From positions 1-34,418 of the forward strand of contig UQBX01000024.1 in assembly GCA_900539425.1 (NCBI GenBank): a stretch of DNA of 34,418 nt, written 5' to 3'. The translations under genes were made by a program, and so were the position numbers. The notes below the pieces were generated by a model. That model was not told the DNA's origin. It saw nothing but the letters and a program-made list of their open reading frames with translations, and made no database searches. The DNA comes from an uncultured Oscillospiraceae bacterium (GTDB lineage: Bacteria; Bacillota; Clostridia; Oscillospirales; Acutalibacteraceae). Below, one piece after another: positions 14,010-22,065 of the stretch; within the stretch, counting starts at the first letter, position 1; every line of letters starts with the position of its first letter.

Positions 14010-15584
14010 TTATTCGTTTTGAGTTCCGTTTATCAGATTTTCTATTTTTTTGCAGCTCTGAGCAAATCGGCGCTGACTGATCATAAACACAAGCGCATCT
14101 CCCGTCTGCAGTTTTGTGTTGCCCTTGGGGGTTATAGGCGTTTCGCCTCTTTCAACGGAAACTATAACGCAGTGTTTGCCCCAGTCAAGTTCGGCAATCG
14201 TTTTGCCGTCGGCGGGGCTTCCCGTGGGTATTACATACGTTTTTAAAACTTTCTCGCTCTTTTTGACTTCTGCCTTGGCGTTTTCTCCGTCGGCTATTCT
14301 TTCGAGCAAAGCGGCGTAGAAAGGTGTGCTTCCTAACGAATTTGCAACTGCGTAGGATATCAGGCTTACAACGGCAAGCGGCAGAAGCGTATTTATATTG
14401 CCCGTTATTTCAAAAACAAGGATTATACCCGTAACAGGAGCGCGAACAATAGAAGCAAACAGCCCTGCCATTCCGAGCACGGCAAAATCTTCCCACAGAG
14501 CAGCGTCTAATCCGCAAAGCGCAATGGCGCCCTGAGCAAACGCGGCGCCGCCGTATGCGCCTAAAATGCACATGGGATAGAGTGTGCCGCCCGGGGCTGA
14601 GGAACAGAAACTGAATGCTCCGAATATAAATTTTGCGGCAAATAATCCCAGCACAACAAGTGTTTCGGGGCGCTCCTCAATAAGAAGCTGCGCCATGCTG
14701 TGCCCTCCGCAGAGCACTTGGGGCAAAACCAGCCCCACAACTCCGCTTACTGCAAATACAAACGCGAATTTTATCCACTGGGGTATTTTTTTGAGCTTGG
14801 CAAAGAAATCACGGCACGCAATCATAAATACATTATAAAATGCGCCGAAAAGACCTGCAAGCACACCGAATATTATGAGCAGCCAGTACCACCTGAGAGG
14901 TATAGTCCCCGACTGATAGTTGAAAACTGTGTCCTGCCCAAAAAAAATCTTTGAAATAAAATCGGCAACTACGGCGGCAACTATTGCCATGCACAGAACA
15001 GCTTTGTCAAATGTTCTGTAAATCTCTTCAAGGACAAACATAACGCCGGCTATAGGCGCGTTAAATGCTGCGGCAAGTCCTGCGCCCGCACCTGAACTGA
15101 GCATTCTCAGCTCGGTTGTTTTGTCTGCGCGGGTTATTCTTGCCGCGCCCTTTGCCGCCATTGCGCCGAACTGAACGCTCGGGCCCTCCCTGCCGAGACT
15201 AAGCCCTGAAAATACGGAAACGGTGCTTCCCACAAGTTTTGCAATGATAACTTTCCACCAGCTGGGTGACAGAAGCCCCTTCACTTCGGCGTTTACCTGC
15301 GGTATGCCGCTGCTTGCGGCATCCGGTACAAGTTTTATAATTTTGGCAACTACTATGCCAAGCACGGCAAGCGCCGCTATCCACAGCGCGGATTTAACGG
15401 GGCTGCCTTTTACGGCGTCTATTATAATGTATAGGTACTCTTCCGCTTTAGAAAGCAAAAAGCGAAACAGTACACAGACAAGCCCCGCCGCTGCTCCTGC
15501 CTCGGCTCCTCTTATTATCAGCAGAAAGTCCTCGTAATTTTTGTGTTTGAGTTTTCTGAGTGTGCTTCTCTCTTTTTTATCCAT
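14010..15584 (-). CDS. ClC-family chloride channel / Cl-/H+ antiporter with TrkA-C domain
   Basis: 524 residues, polytopic inner-membrane protein. Selectivity-filter signatures are present: SSGIPQV (residues 91-97), GREGPSVQ (131-138, Glu133 is the gating glutamate) and SSAPGGTLYP. The C-terminal 85 residues resemble an RCK/TrkA-C regulatory domain (VIPTGSPADGKTIAELDW, LQTGDALVFMI). Canonical GREGP rather than the fluoride-specific variant suggests chloride transport. AAAGGTG six bases before 15584 favours that ATG over the in-frame one at 15614. No fluoride riboswitch was seen upstream. Confidence 0.92.
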   Translation of the reverse strand: MDKKERSTLRKLKHKNYEDFLLIIRGAEAGAAAGLVCVLFRFLLSKAEEYLYIIIDAVKGSPVKSALWIAALAVLGIVVAKIIKLVPDAASSGIPQVNAEVKGLLSPSWWKVIIAKLVGSTVSVFSGLSLGREGPSVQFGAMAAKGAARITRADKTTELRMLSSGAGAGLAAAFNAPIAGVMFVLEEIYRTFDKAVLCMAIVAAVVADFISKIFFGQDTVFNYQSGTIPLRWYWLLIIFGVLAGLFGAFYNVFMIACRDFFAKLKKIPQWIKFAFVFAVSGVVGLVLPQVLCGGHSMAQLLIEERPETLVVLGLFAAKFIFGAFSFCSSAPGGTLYPMCILGAYGGAAFAQGAIALCGLDAALWEDFAVLGMAGLFASIVRAPVTGIILVFEITGNINTLLPLAVVSLISYAVANSLGSTPFYAALLERIADGENAKAEVKKSEKVLKTYVIPTGSPADGKTIAELDWGKHCVIVSVERGETPITPKGNTKLQTGDALVFMISQRRFAQSCKKIENLINGTQNE

Positions 15585-15629
15585 GATACACCTTTTGTAA
15601 TGCGGTTTTAACATTTATTTTATATATCA

Positions 15630-15657
15630 ATTTTAACACATAAAGCGGTGATTGCAA
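15630..15657 (-). promoter_or_regulatory. probable promoter of the clc gene
   Basis: Minus strand TTGCAA (15652-15657), 16-base spacer, TAAAAT (15630-15635). Confidence 0.55.
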
Positions 15658-15741
15658 TAATAAACTTAATTTGTGCAGTGTTGTTTCAGCGTGTTATGTT
15701 AATGCTCAGTTTACAAATTTCATAATTATTTTAAAAAAATG

Positions 15742-15770
15742 TTGAAAAAGTGTTTCAAATAGGTTATTAT
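15742..15770 (+). promoter_or_regulatory. sigma-A promoter of the secreted-protein gene
   Basis: TTGAAA (15742-15747), 17-base spacer, TATTAT (15765-15770), 25 bases before the ATG. Confidence 0.75.
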
Positions 15771-15795
15771 TATATGGCAAGGGGGAATACTAACC

Positions 15796-16719
15796 ATGAA
15801 AGCAAAATCAGGACTTGATATTTTTAATTCAATTTTAGCAGTATTATTAGTAGTTGTAATAGTTGTACTTGCGCTTGTTATGGGCGTGTTCAAAAAAGGC
15901 GGCGCTTATGAAGCAGCTCCCGTTGATGCTAATTCTTCAGAAGATGCAGTTGTTATTGATGAATTTGCAGAAGGCACTTACGGCGGCAAGGAGTTCACAT
16001 CTGTTGAGGATGTTGTAAATTATTACGTAGAGTGCTATAACTACACAAAAACTCTTACCGCTCAGTATAATGACAACGGCACAACCGCTACATATTATAA
16101 GCTGTTAGGTATGGAAGACCTTAAAGTTGAAAACATTATGGTAGAGGGCAAGTCAAACGATCTTATCAATCAGCTTGTTCCCACAGTTGTCGGCGGACTC
16201 TTCACAGGCGGTCTTAAAGGACTTCCGCCATGCGGAAATATAGATCCCACTTCTGATACGGTTACGGATTCAAACATTGATGTTACAAAATCCCTCCTTA
16301 CTGCGGAAGATGTTCTCATGGCAAATGTTGTTGATAACGGCGACGGTACTATTAATATTACTATCCAGCCTAAGGCTGTTGAGCTTTCAATGCCTGCACA
16401 GGATGCTCAGGGTCATTTCTTCAACACACTCGGCGATATTTCATCAACTGTTGAATCTATTGAGCAGCTTTCTTTCTCAACCGGTACAATAAACGATAAC
16501 TTCGTTGTTACATACAAGGGCGGTTCAGGTACCGTTACTATTAATACTGCAACTAACGAGATCGTTTCCGGTGAATACACAATGAAAGTTCACGTAGATG
16601 TTTCTCATGCAAATGTACTTGTTCTTAAAGACAAGAGTGCGTCTCTTGATATTATCTACACAAATACTTTCCCTGCTACCAATGAGCAGTTAAATGAAAA
16701 AGGCGTAATTCCTGCATAA
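15796..16719 (+). CDS. membrane-anchored extracellular protein of unknown function
   Basis: 307 residues. One N-terminal membrane segment (residues about 10-31, LAVLLVVVIVVLALVMGV) with a short cytosolic Lys-containing start indicates an anchored or exported protein. The rest is acidic, beta-rich and outside the membrane; the segment EFTSVEDVVNYYVECYNYTKT resembles the start of a helical cap. Only two Cys beyond the anchor. No lipobox. I do not recognise a family. It is a single-gene unit with its own promoter, AAGGGGG ribosome site and terminator; the strong signals suggest good expression. Confidence 0.8.
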   Translation: MKAKSGLDIFNSILAVLLVVVIVVLALVMGVFKKGGAYEAAPVDANSSEDAVVIDEFAEGTYGGKEFTSVEDVVNYYVECYNYTKTLTAQYNDNGTTATYYKLLGMEDLKVENIMVEGKSNDLINQLVPTVVGGLFTGGLKGLPPCGNIDPTSDTVTDSNIDVTKSLLTAEDVLMANVVDNGDGTINITIQPKAVELSMPAQDAQGHFFNTLGDISSTVESIEQLSFSTGTINDNFVVTYKGGSGTVTINTATNEIVSGEYTMKVHVDVSHANVLVLKDKSASLDIIYTNTFPATNEQLNEKGVIPA

Positions 16720-16731
16720 ACAAAATAGTTA

Positions 16732-16764
16732 AAAGCGGCAATCATTCATTGCCGCTTTTTTTAT
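16732..16764 (+). terminator. intrinsic terminator of the secreted-protein gene
   Basis: AAAGCGGCAAT (16732-16742) pairs perfectly with ATTGCCGCTTT (16748-16758) and is followed by a T-run. Confidence 0.92.
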
Positions 16765-17019
16765 TTCCTTTTGTTTAAATGTTAACAGCAGTTTTTCGGT
16801 ATATATTCAATATTATCTGTTTGTATTCAAAAACCATCGGATTTTAATTCAGAAAAGAAAATAAAAATTGCGAATGCTAAAAAGCAGTAAAAGATTGACA
16901 AAATTCGCACAAGCCTGTAAAAATGGCTTAACAGCAAGCTTTTTCGGGCTTTTTGAGGTCTTAAAAGTGCACTAAAAAAAGATTTTTTAAGAGATAATTT
17001 TATAATGTTTGCCGAAAAT
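16765..17019. other. A+T-rich region upstream of the butyrate operon promoter
   Basis: No gene seen. A possible second promoter lies at 16895-16923. Small hairpins are AAGCC/GGCTT (about 16911-16929) and AAGC/GCTT around TTTTTCGG (about 16936-16950). Confidence 0.4.
16895..16923 (+). promoter_or_regulatory. possible distal promoter of the butyrate operon
   Basis: TTGACA (16895-16900), 17-base spacer, TAAAAA (16918-16923). Weaker than the proximal promoter; a transcript from here would pass through the Rex-type site. Confidence 0.35.
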
Positions 17020-17037
17020 TTGTTAAAATATTGACAA
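17020..17037 (+). promoter_or_regulatory. Rex-type operator overlapping the thl promoter
   Basis: TTGTTAAAATATTGACAA matches the Rex consensus TTGTTAAnnnnTTAACAA at 13 of 14 fixed positions. It contains the -35 hexamer (17031-17036). Rex is the NADH/NAD-sensing repressor known to control butyrate and fermentation genes in Clostridia; binding here would block RNA polymerase until NADH accumulates. Confidence 0.8.
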
Positions 17038-17059
17038 TCAAAGTTTCCTATATTATTAT
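17031..17059 (+). promoter_or_regulatory. main sigma-A promoter of the butyrate operon
   Basis: TTGACA (17031-17036), 17-base spacer, TATTAT (17054-17059). The leader of about 60 nt contains a small hairpin CCCC-GCATA-GGGG type (about 17083-17097) before GTGAGGT and the ATG at 17125. Confidence 0.88.
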
Positions 17060-17124
17060 ATTAGCAAGGTTTAAAACCAGCCCCCGCATACGGGGACGCA
17101 AATAAAGAATGTGAGGTAATATTT

Positions 17125-18306
17125 ATGTCAAGAAAAGTTGTTATCGCCGGCGCTTGCCGTACAGCTATCGGCACTATGGGAGGCTCTCTCAGCACAACTC
17201 CCGCCGTTGATCTCGGCGCTATCGTTATTAAAAACGCCCTTGAAAGAGCAGGCGTTCCTGCAGACCAGGTAGACCACGTATATATGGGCTGTGTTATTCA
17301 GGCAGGTCTCGGTCAGAACGTAGCTCGTCAGGCTTCAATCAAAGCAGGCCTTCCCATTGAGGCACCCGCTGTTACAATCAACGTTGTATGCGGCTCAGGT
17401 CTTAACTGTGTAAACCTTGCAGCTCAGATGGTTCAGTGCGGAGATGCTGATATCGTTGTTGCAGGCGGTATGGAAAACATGAGCATGGCTCCTTATGCTC
17501 TGAAGCAGGCTCGTTACGGTTATCGTATGGGTCACGCTCAGGCAATAGATACAATGATCAACGATGCTCTTTGGGATGCGTTTAACGATTATCATATGGG
17601 TATCACAGCAGAGAATGTTTGCGAGAAATACGGTATCACCCGTGAAGAGCTTGACGCATTCGCAGCAAACAGCCAGCAGAAATGCGAAAAGGCAAGAGCA
17701 GAAGGCAAGTTCAAGGACGAGATCGTTCCTGTTGAAATCAAGAAAAAGAAAGAAACAGTTGTATTTGATACAGATGAAGGCCCAAGAGCAGGTATCACAG
17801 CTGAAGGTCTTGCAAAACTTCGTCCCGCATTCAAGAAGGACGGTATCGTTACAGCAGGTAACTCCTCAGGTATCAATGACGGCGCAGCAGCAGTTGTTGT
17901 TATGAGCGAGGAAAAGGCTAAGGAGCTCGGCGTTAAGCCTATGGCAACATGGGTAGGCGGCGCTCTTGCAGGCGTTGATCCCAAGATCATGGGTATCGGC
18001 CCCGTTGCCGCAACACAGAAACTTATGAAGAAACTCAACATGTCTGTTGATGATATGGATCTTATCGAAGCTAACGAAGCATTTGCCGCTCAGTCAATCG
18101 CAGTTGCAAGAGATCTCAAGTTTGACGATGCAAAACTCAACGTAAACGGCGGTGCAATCGCACTCGGTCACCCGGTTGGCGCATCAGGCTGCCGTATCCT
18201 TGTTACTCTTCTTCATGAAATGGAGAGAAGAGATGCTAAGAAGGGTCTTGCTACTCTTTGCATCGGCGGCGGTATGGGCTGCGCAACAGTTGTTGAAAGA
18301 GACTGA
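17125..18306 (+). CDS. thl: acetyl-CoA acetyltransferase (thiolase)
   Basis: Condenses two acetyl-CoA to acetoacetyl-CoA, first step of butyrate formation. 393 residues, the usual length. The acyl-accepting Cys is in NVVCGSGLN (about residue 89), the active-site His in ALGHPVGASG and the second Cys in CIGGGMGC. First gene of thl-crt-hbd-bcd-etfB-etfA, directly behind the Rex-controlled promoter. Confidence 0.97.
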   Translation: MSRKVVIAGACRTAIGTMGGSLSTTPAVDLGAIVIKNALERAGVPADQVDHVYMGCVIQAGLGQNVARQASIKAGLPIEAPAVTINVVCGSGLNCVNLAAQMVQCGDADIVVAGGMENMSMAPYALKQARYGYRMGHAQAIDTMINDALWDAFNDYHMGITAENVCEKYGITREELDAFAANSQQKCEKARAEGKFKDEIVPVEIKKKKETVVFDTDEGPRAGITAEGLAKLRPAFKKDGIVTAGNSSGINDGAAAVVVMSEEKAKELGVKPMATWVGGALAGVDPKIMGIGPVAATQKLMKKLNMSVDDMDLIEANEAFAAQSIAVARDLKFDDAKLNVNGGAIALGHPVGASGCRILVTLLHEMERRDAKKGLATLCIGGGMGCATVVERD

Positions 18307-18342
18307 TTATTGCAGATAGATTAGATTTAAGAGGACAGAGAT

Positions 18343-19128
18343 ATGGAATTTATCAATTACGAAGTTGAAGGCGCGGTTGCGGTACTTACTATCAACCGCC
18401 CGAAGGCTCTTAACGCATTAAACAGCGCTGTGCTTGATGAACTCAATGAGGCTATTGACGCTGTTGATTTAAACGAAGTACGCGCTCTCATCATTACCGG
18501 CTCAGGTGAAAAATCATTTGTTGCCGGCGCCGATATCGGCGAAATGAGCAGCCTTACTAAGGAGCAGGGCGAGGCATTCGGCAAAAAGGGCAATGATGTA
18601 TTCAGAAAGATTGAAACACTGCCTATTCCTGTTATTGCCGCAGTAAACGGCTTTGCGCTCGGCGGCGGCTGTGAGATATCACTTGCCTGCGACATCAGAA
18701 TTTGCTCCGAAAACGCTGTTTTCGGTCAGCCTGAGGTTGGCCTTGGTATCACACCCGGCTTCGGCGGCACACAAAGACTTGCCCGCACTATCGGCGTAGG
18801 TATGGCAAAGCAGCTCATCTACACCGCAAGAAATATCAAAGCTCCTGAGGCGCTCAGAATCGGTCTTGTAAACGCAGTTTACCCGATAGAGGAACTTATG
18901 GGCGCGGCAAAGAAAATGGCTTCAATCATTGCTTCAAACGCTCCTATCGCAGTAAGAAACTGCAAAAAGGCAATCAATGACGGTCTGCAGACCGATATTG
19001 AAAGCGGCGTTGAGATAGAGGAAAAGCTTTTCGGCGACTGCTTTGAAACAGAAGATCAGAGATACGGTATGGCTTTCTTCTTGGACAGAAACAAGGATAA
19101 AGTTAAAGAGCCTTTCAAAAACAAATAA
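18343..19128 (+). CDS. crt: 3-hydroxybutyryl-CoA dehydratase (crotonase)
   Basis: Removes water from 3-hydroxybutyryl-CoA to give crotonyl-CoA. 261 residues, crotonase fold. The oxyanion-hole segments AGADIGEM and GGGCEISLACD are present, the first catalytic Glu lies in GGGCE and the second in FGQPEVGLGI. AGAGGA precedes the ATG. 36 bases after thl. Confidence 0.95.
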   Translation: MEFINYEVEGAVAVLTINRPKALNALNSAVLDELNEAIDAVDLNEVRALIITGSGEKSFVAGADIGEMSSLTKEQGEAFGKKGNDVFRKIETLPIPVIAAVNGFALGGGCEISLACDIRICSENAVFGQPEVGLGITPGFGGTQRLARTIGVGMAKQLIYTARNIKAPEALRIGLVNAVYPIEELMGAAKKMASIIASNAPIAVRNCKKAINDGLQTDIESGVEIEEKLFGDCFETEDQRYGMAFFLDRNKDKVKEPFKNK

Positions 19129-19148
19129 TCATCAGGGAGGAAATTATA

Positions 19149-19988
19149 ATGAAAGTTGGAATTATAGGCGCCGGCACAATGGGTTCCGGCATTGCGCAGG
19201 CATTTGCGCAGGTAGACGGATATGAAGTAGTTCTTTGCGATATTAATGATGAATTTGCCGCAAACGGCAAAGCAAAGATTGCAAAGGGCTTTGAAAAGAG
19301 AATTGCAAAGGGCAAGATGGAGCAGGCAGCTGCTGACGCTATTCTTGCAAAGATCACAACAGGCACAAAAGAGATCTGCACAGACTGTGATCTTATTGTA
19401 GAGGCTGCTCTGGAGGTTATGGATGTTAAGAAGCAGACTTTCAAAGAGCTTCAGGATATTGTTAAGCCGGACTGCATGTTCGCTACAAACACATCTTCAC
19501 TTTCAATCACCGAGATCGGTGCCGGCCTTGACAGACCTCTTATCGGCATGCACTTCTTCAACCCCGCTCCTGTTATGAAGCTTATTGAAGTTATCGCAGG
19601 CGCAAACACTCCTGCAGATATGGTAGAAAAGATTAAGGCTATCGCAGTAGAGATCGGCAAAACTCCCGTTGAAGTTAACGAGGCTCCCGGCTTTGTTGTA
19701 AACAGAATTCTTATCCCGCTTATCAATGAGGGTATCACAGTTTACGAAATGGGTATTGCAAGCGTAGAGGATATCGATACAGCTATGAAGCTCGGCGCAA
19801 ATCATCCGATGGGCCCGCTTGAGCTCGGCGACTATGTTGGTCTTGATATCGTTCTTGCAATTATGGAAACTATCTATACTGAAACAGGCGATCCGAAATA
19901 CCGCCCCGCTACTCTTCTTAAAAAGATGGTTCGCGCAGGCAAACTCGGCCGCAAGACCGGCGTAGGTTTTTACGATTACCGCAAGTAA
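19149..19988 (+). CDS. hbd: 3-hydroxybutyryl-CoA dehydrogenase
   Basis: Reduces acetoacetyl-CoA to 3-hydroxybutyryl-CoA with NADH. 279 residues. Rossmann motif GAGTMGSGIAQ at residues 7-17, cofactor acid at the end of the second strand (VVLCDIN), catalytic His in MHFFNPAPVM and Asn in NRILIPLINE. CAGGGAGG gives a strong ribosome site. The gene sits after crt although it acts before it. Confidence 0.97.
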   Translation: MKVGIIGAGTMGSGIAQAFAQVDGYEVVLCDINDEFAANGKAKIAKGFEKRIAKGKMEQAAADAILAKITTGTKEICTDCDLIVEAALEVMDVKKQTFKELQDIVKPDCMFATNTSSLSITEIGAGLDRPLIGMHFFNPAPVMKLIEVIAGANTPADMVEKIKAIAVEIGKTPVEVNEAPGFVVNRILIPLINEGITVYEMGIASVEDIDTAMKLGANHPMGPLELGDYVGLDIVLAIMETIYTETGDPKYRPATLLKKMVRAGKLGRKTGVGFYDYRK

Positions 19989-20003
19989 TCTGCAAATAAT
20001 GTA

Positions 20004-20036
20004 AAAGGCTTTCGCCTGCAAGGGGCGGAAGCCTTT
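20004..20036 (+). repeat. intercistronic hairpin between hbd and bcd
   Basis: AAAGGCTTTCGCC (20004-20016) pairs with GGCGGAAGCCTTT (20024-20036) over 13 bp with one G-U and a seven-base loop. No U-tract follows on the plus strand, so it is not a standard terminator and may instead mark an RNA processing or stability point separating thl-crt-hbd from bcd-etfBA. Confidence 0.8.
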
Positions 20037-20044
20037 AGGCTGTG

Positions 20045-20073
20045 TTGGAGCTTTGCCACGCGGCGTATATGAT
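20045..20073 (+). promoter_or_regulatory. weak possible internal promoter for bcd-etfBA
   Basis: TTGGAG, 17-base spacer, TATGAT (20068-20073). The -35 is poor; spacing and the -10 are good. Listed because the preceding hairpin could isolate the second half of the operon. Confidence 0.3.
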
Positions 20074-20099
20074 GCAAAATTTAACGGAGGATATTTTTA

Positions 20100-21254
20100 A
20101 TGGATTTCACATTCAGCAAAGAGCATGAAATGGCAAGAAAACTTTTTGCCGATTTCACCGAAAATGAAGTAAAGCCCCTTGCCATAGAAACCGATGAAAC
20201 CGAGCAGTTCCCCAGAGAAACTGTTACAAAAATGCAGAAACTCGGTTTTCTCGGCATTCCGATTCCCAAGGAGTACGGCGGCCAGGGCTGTGACCCTCTC
20301 ACATATGTTATGTGCGTAGAGGAACTTGCAAAGGCATGTGCCACAACAAGCGTTATTGTTTCCGCTCACACATCACTGTGCTGCGACCCCATTCTTACAT
20401 ACGGTACTGAGGAGCAGAAGCAGAAGTTCTTAAAGCCGCTTGCAAGCGGAGAGCTTCTCGGCGCGTTCGCTCTTACAGAGCCCGGCGCAGGTACAGACGC
20501 TCAGGGCGCTCAGACTAAAGCTGTTCTTGACGGCGACGAGTGGGTGCTCAACGGCTCAAAGTGCTTCATCACAAACGGTAAAGAGGCTGATATCTATATT
20601 GTTATCGCCGTAACCGATGTTGTTGAGGATAAAAGAGGCAGAAAGAAGAAACTCTTCTCTGCATTCATCGTTCCAAAGACCGCTCCCGGTTTCCTTTTCG
20701 GTACAAAGGAAAAGAAAATGGGTATCCGCGGTTCATCAACTTATGAACTTATTTTCCAGGATTGCAGAATCCCCAAGGATAACCTTCTCGGCGCAAGAGG
20801 CAAGGGCTTCGGTATTGCCATGCACACACTTGACGGCGGCCGTATCGGTATTGCCGCTCAGGCTCTTGGTATTGCAGAGGGCGCTCTTGACAGAGCTGTT
20901 GAGTATGTAAAGGAAAGAAAGCAGTTCGGCAGAGCTATCGGCGCTTTCCAGAATACTCAGTTCCAGCTTGCTAACCTTGCAACAGAGGTTGAGGCTGCTC
21001 AGCTCCTTGTTTACAAGGCTGCAATGGCAAAGGCTACTCAGAAGACTTATTCTGTTGAAGCTGCAAAGGCTAAGCTTTTCGCTGCTGAAACTGCAATGGA
21101 TGTTACAACAAAGGTAGTTCAGCTCTTCGGCGGCTACGGATATATCAGAGAATATGAAGTTGAGCGTATGATGCGTGACGCTAAGATAACCGAGATCTAC
21201 GAGGGAACTTCAGAAGTTCAGCGTATGGTTATCAGCGGAAATCTGCTCAAGTAA
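20100..21254 (+). CDS. bcd: butyryl-CoA dehydrogenase
   Basis: FAD enzyme that reduces crotonyl-CoA to butyryl-CoA with EtfAB. 384 residues, short-chain acyl-CoA dehydrogenase. FALTEPGAGTDAQG and the FITNG segment bind FAD and substrate; the catalytic base is the first Glu in IYEGTSEVQRM near the C-terminus. ACGGAGG precedes the ATG. Together with etfB and etfA it probably forms the bifurcating Bcd-Etf complex that couples crotonyl-CoA reduction to ferredoxin reduction, as known in Clostridia; bifurcation itself is inferred from the context. Confidence 0.96.
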   Translation: MDFTFSKEHEMARKLFADFTENEVKPLAIETDETEQFPRETVTKMQKLGFLGIPIPKEYGGQGCDPLTYVMCVEELAKACATTSVIVSAHTSLCCDPILTYGTEEQKQKFLKPLASGELLGAFALTEPGAGTDAQGAQTKAVLDGDEWVLNGSKCFITNGKEADIYIVIAVTDVVEDKRGRKKKLFSAFIVPKTAPGFLFGTKEKKMGIRGSSTYELIFQDCRIPKDNLLGARGKGFGIAMHTLDGGRIGIAAQALGIAEGALDRAVEYVKERKQFGRAIGAFQNTQFQLANLATEVEAAQLLVYKAAMAKATQKTYSVEAAKAKLFAAETAMDVTTKVVQLFGGYGYIREYEVERMMRDAKITEIYEGTSEVQRMVISGNLLK

Positions 21255-21266
21255 GGAGGGTTAAGA

Positions 21267-22052
21267 ATGAATATAGTAGTTTGTATTAAGCAGGTGCCGG
21301 ATACAAAGGGCGGAGTTCAGTTTAACCCTGACGGTACTTTGAACAGAGCTGCAATGCTCACTATTATGAATCCTGATGATAAAGCAGGTCTTGAGGCCGC
21401 TCTTCGCATCAAGGATGAAACAGGCGCGCACGTAACAGCGCTTACAATGGGTCTTCCCAAGGCAGAGGAAGTGCTTCGTGAGGCTATGGCTATGGGTGCT
21501 GATGACGGTATCCTTGTTACAGACAGAGTTCTCGGCGGTGCAGACACATGGGCAACATCAACAACTATTGCCGGCGCTCTCAGAAATATTGATTATGATA
21601 TCATTATTACAGGCCGTCAGGCTATCGACGGTGATACCGCTCAGGTTGGCCCTCAGATTGCAGAGCATCTCGGCATCCCCGTAATTTCTTACGCAGAGGA
21701 TATTAAACTTGAAGGCGACAGCGTTATCGTAAAGCGTCAGTTTGATGACAGATATCATATGCTCAAGGCAAAGATGCCTGTTCTTATTACAGCGCTTTCA
21801 GAGCTTAATGACCCCAGATATATGACTCCCGGCGGAATTTTTGACGCTTATAAAAAGGACATCACCGTTTGGGGCAGAGCAGACCTCAAAGATGTTGATG
21901 ATTCAAATCTCGGTCTTAACGGTTCTCCCACAAAGATCGCAAAAGCTTCCGATAAGGTAAGAAAAGGCGCCGGTGAAAAGGTGCAGCTTGACACACCTCA
22001 GGAATCTGCCGATTACATTATTTCCAAGCTTGAAGAAAAGCATATTATTTAA
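21267..22052 (+). CDS. etfB: electron transfer flavoprotein beta subunit
   Basis: 261 residues. Begins MNIVVCIKQVPD, then MNPDDKAGLEAALRI, GADDGILVTDR and TGRQAIDGDTAQVGPQIAE, all standard ETF-beta landmarks; the last is the signature near the flavin site. In the bifurcating complexes this subunit carries the second FAD. AAGGAGG before the start, 12 bases after bcd. Confidence 0.97.
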   Translation: MNIVVCIKQVPDTKGGVQFNPDGTLNRAAMLTIMNPDDKAGLEAALRIKDETGAHVTALTMGLPKAEEVLREAMAMGADDGILVTDRVLGGADTWATSTTIAGALRNIDYDIIITGRQAIDGDTAQVGPQIAEHLGIPVISYAEDIKLEGDSVIVKRQFDDRYHMLKAKMPVLITALSELNDPRYMTPGGIFDAYKKDITVWGRADLKDVDDSNLGLNGSPTKIAKASDKVRKGAGEKVQLDTPQESADYIISKLEEKHII

Positions 22053-22065
22053 GGAGGGCTGAATA

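Noticed and set aside
13872..14246. 124-residue plus-strand ORF running into the clc gene
   Set aside because: It starts inside the candidate small RNA, passes through its terminator and is antisense to the ClC C-terminal domain.
15585..15700. fluoride riboswitch upstream of clc
   Set aside because: Consensus not found, and the protein has the canonical chloride-type GREGP motif.
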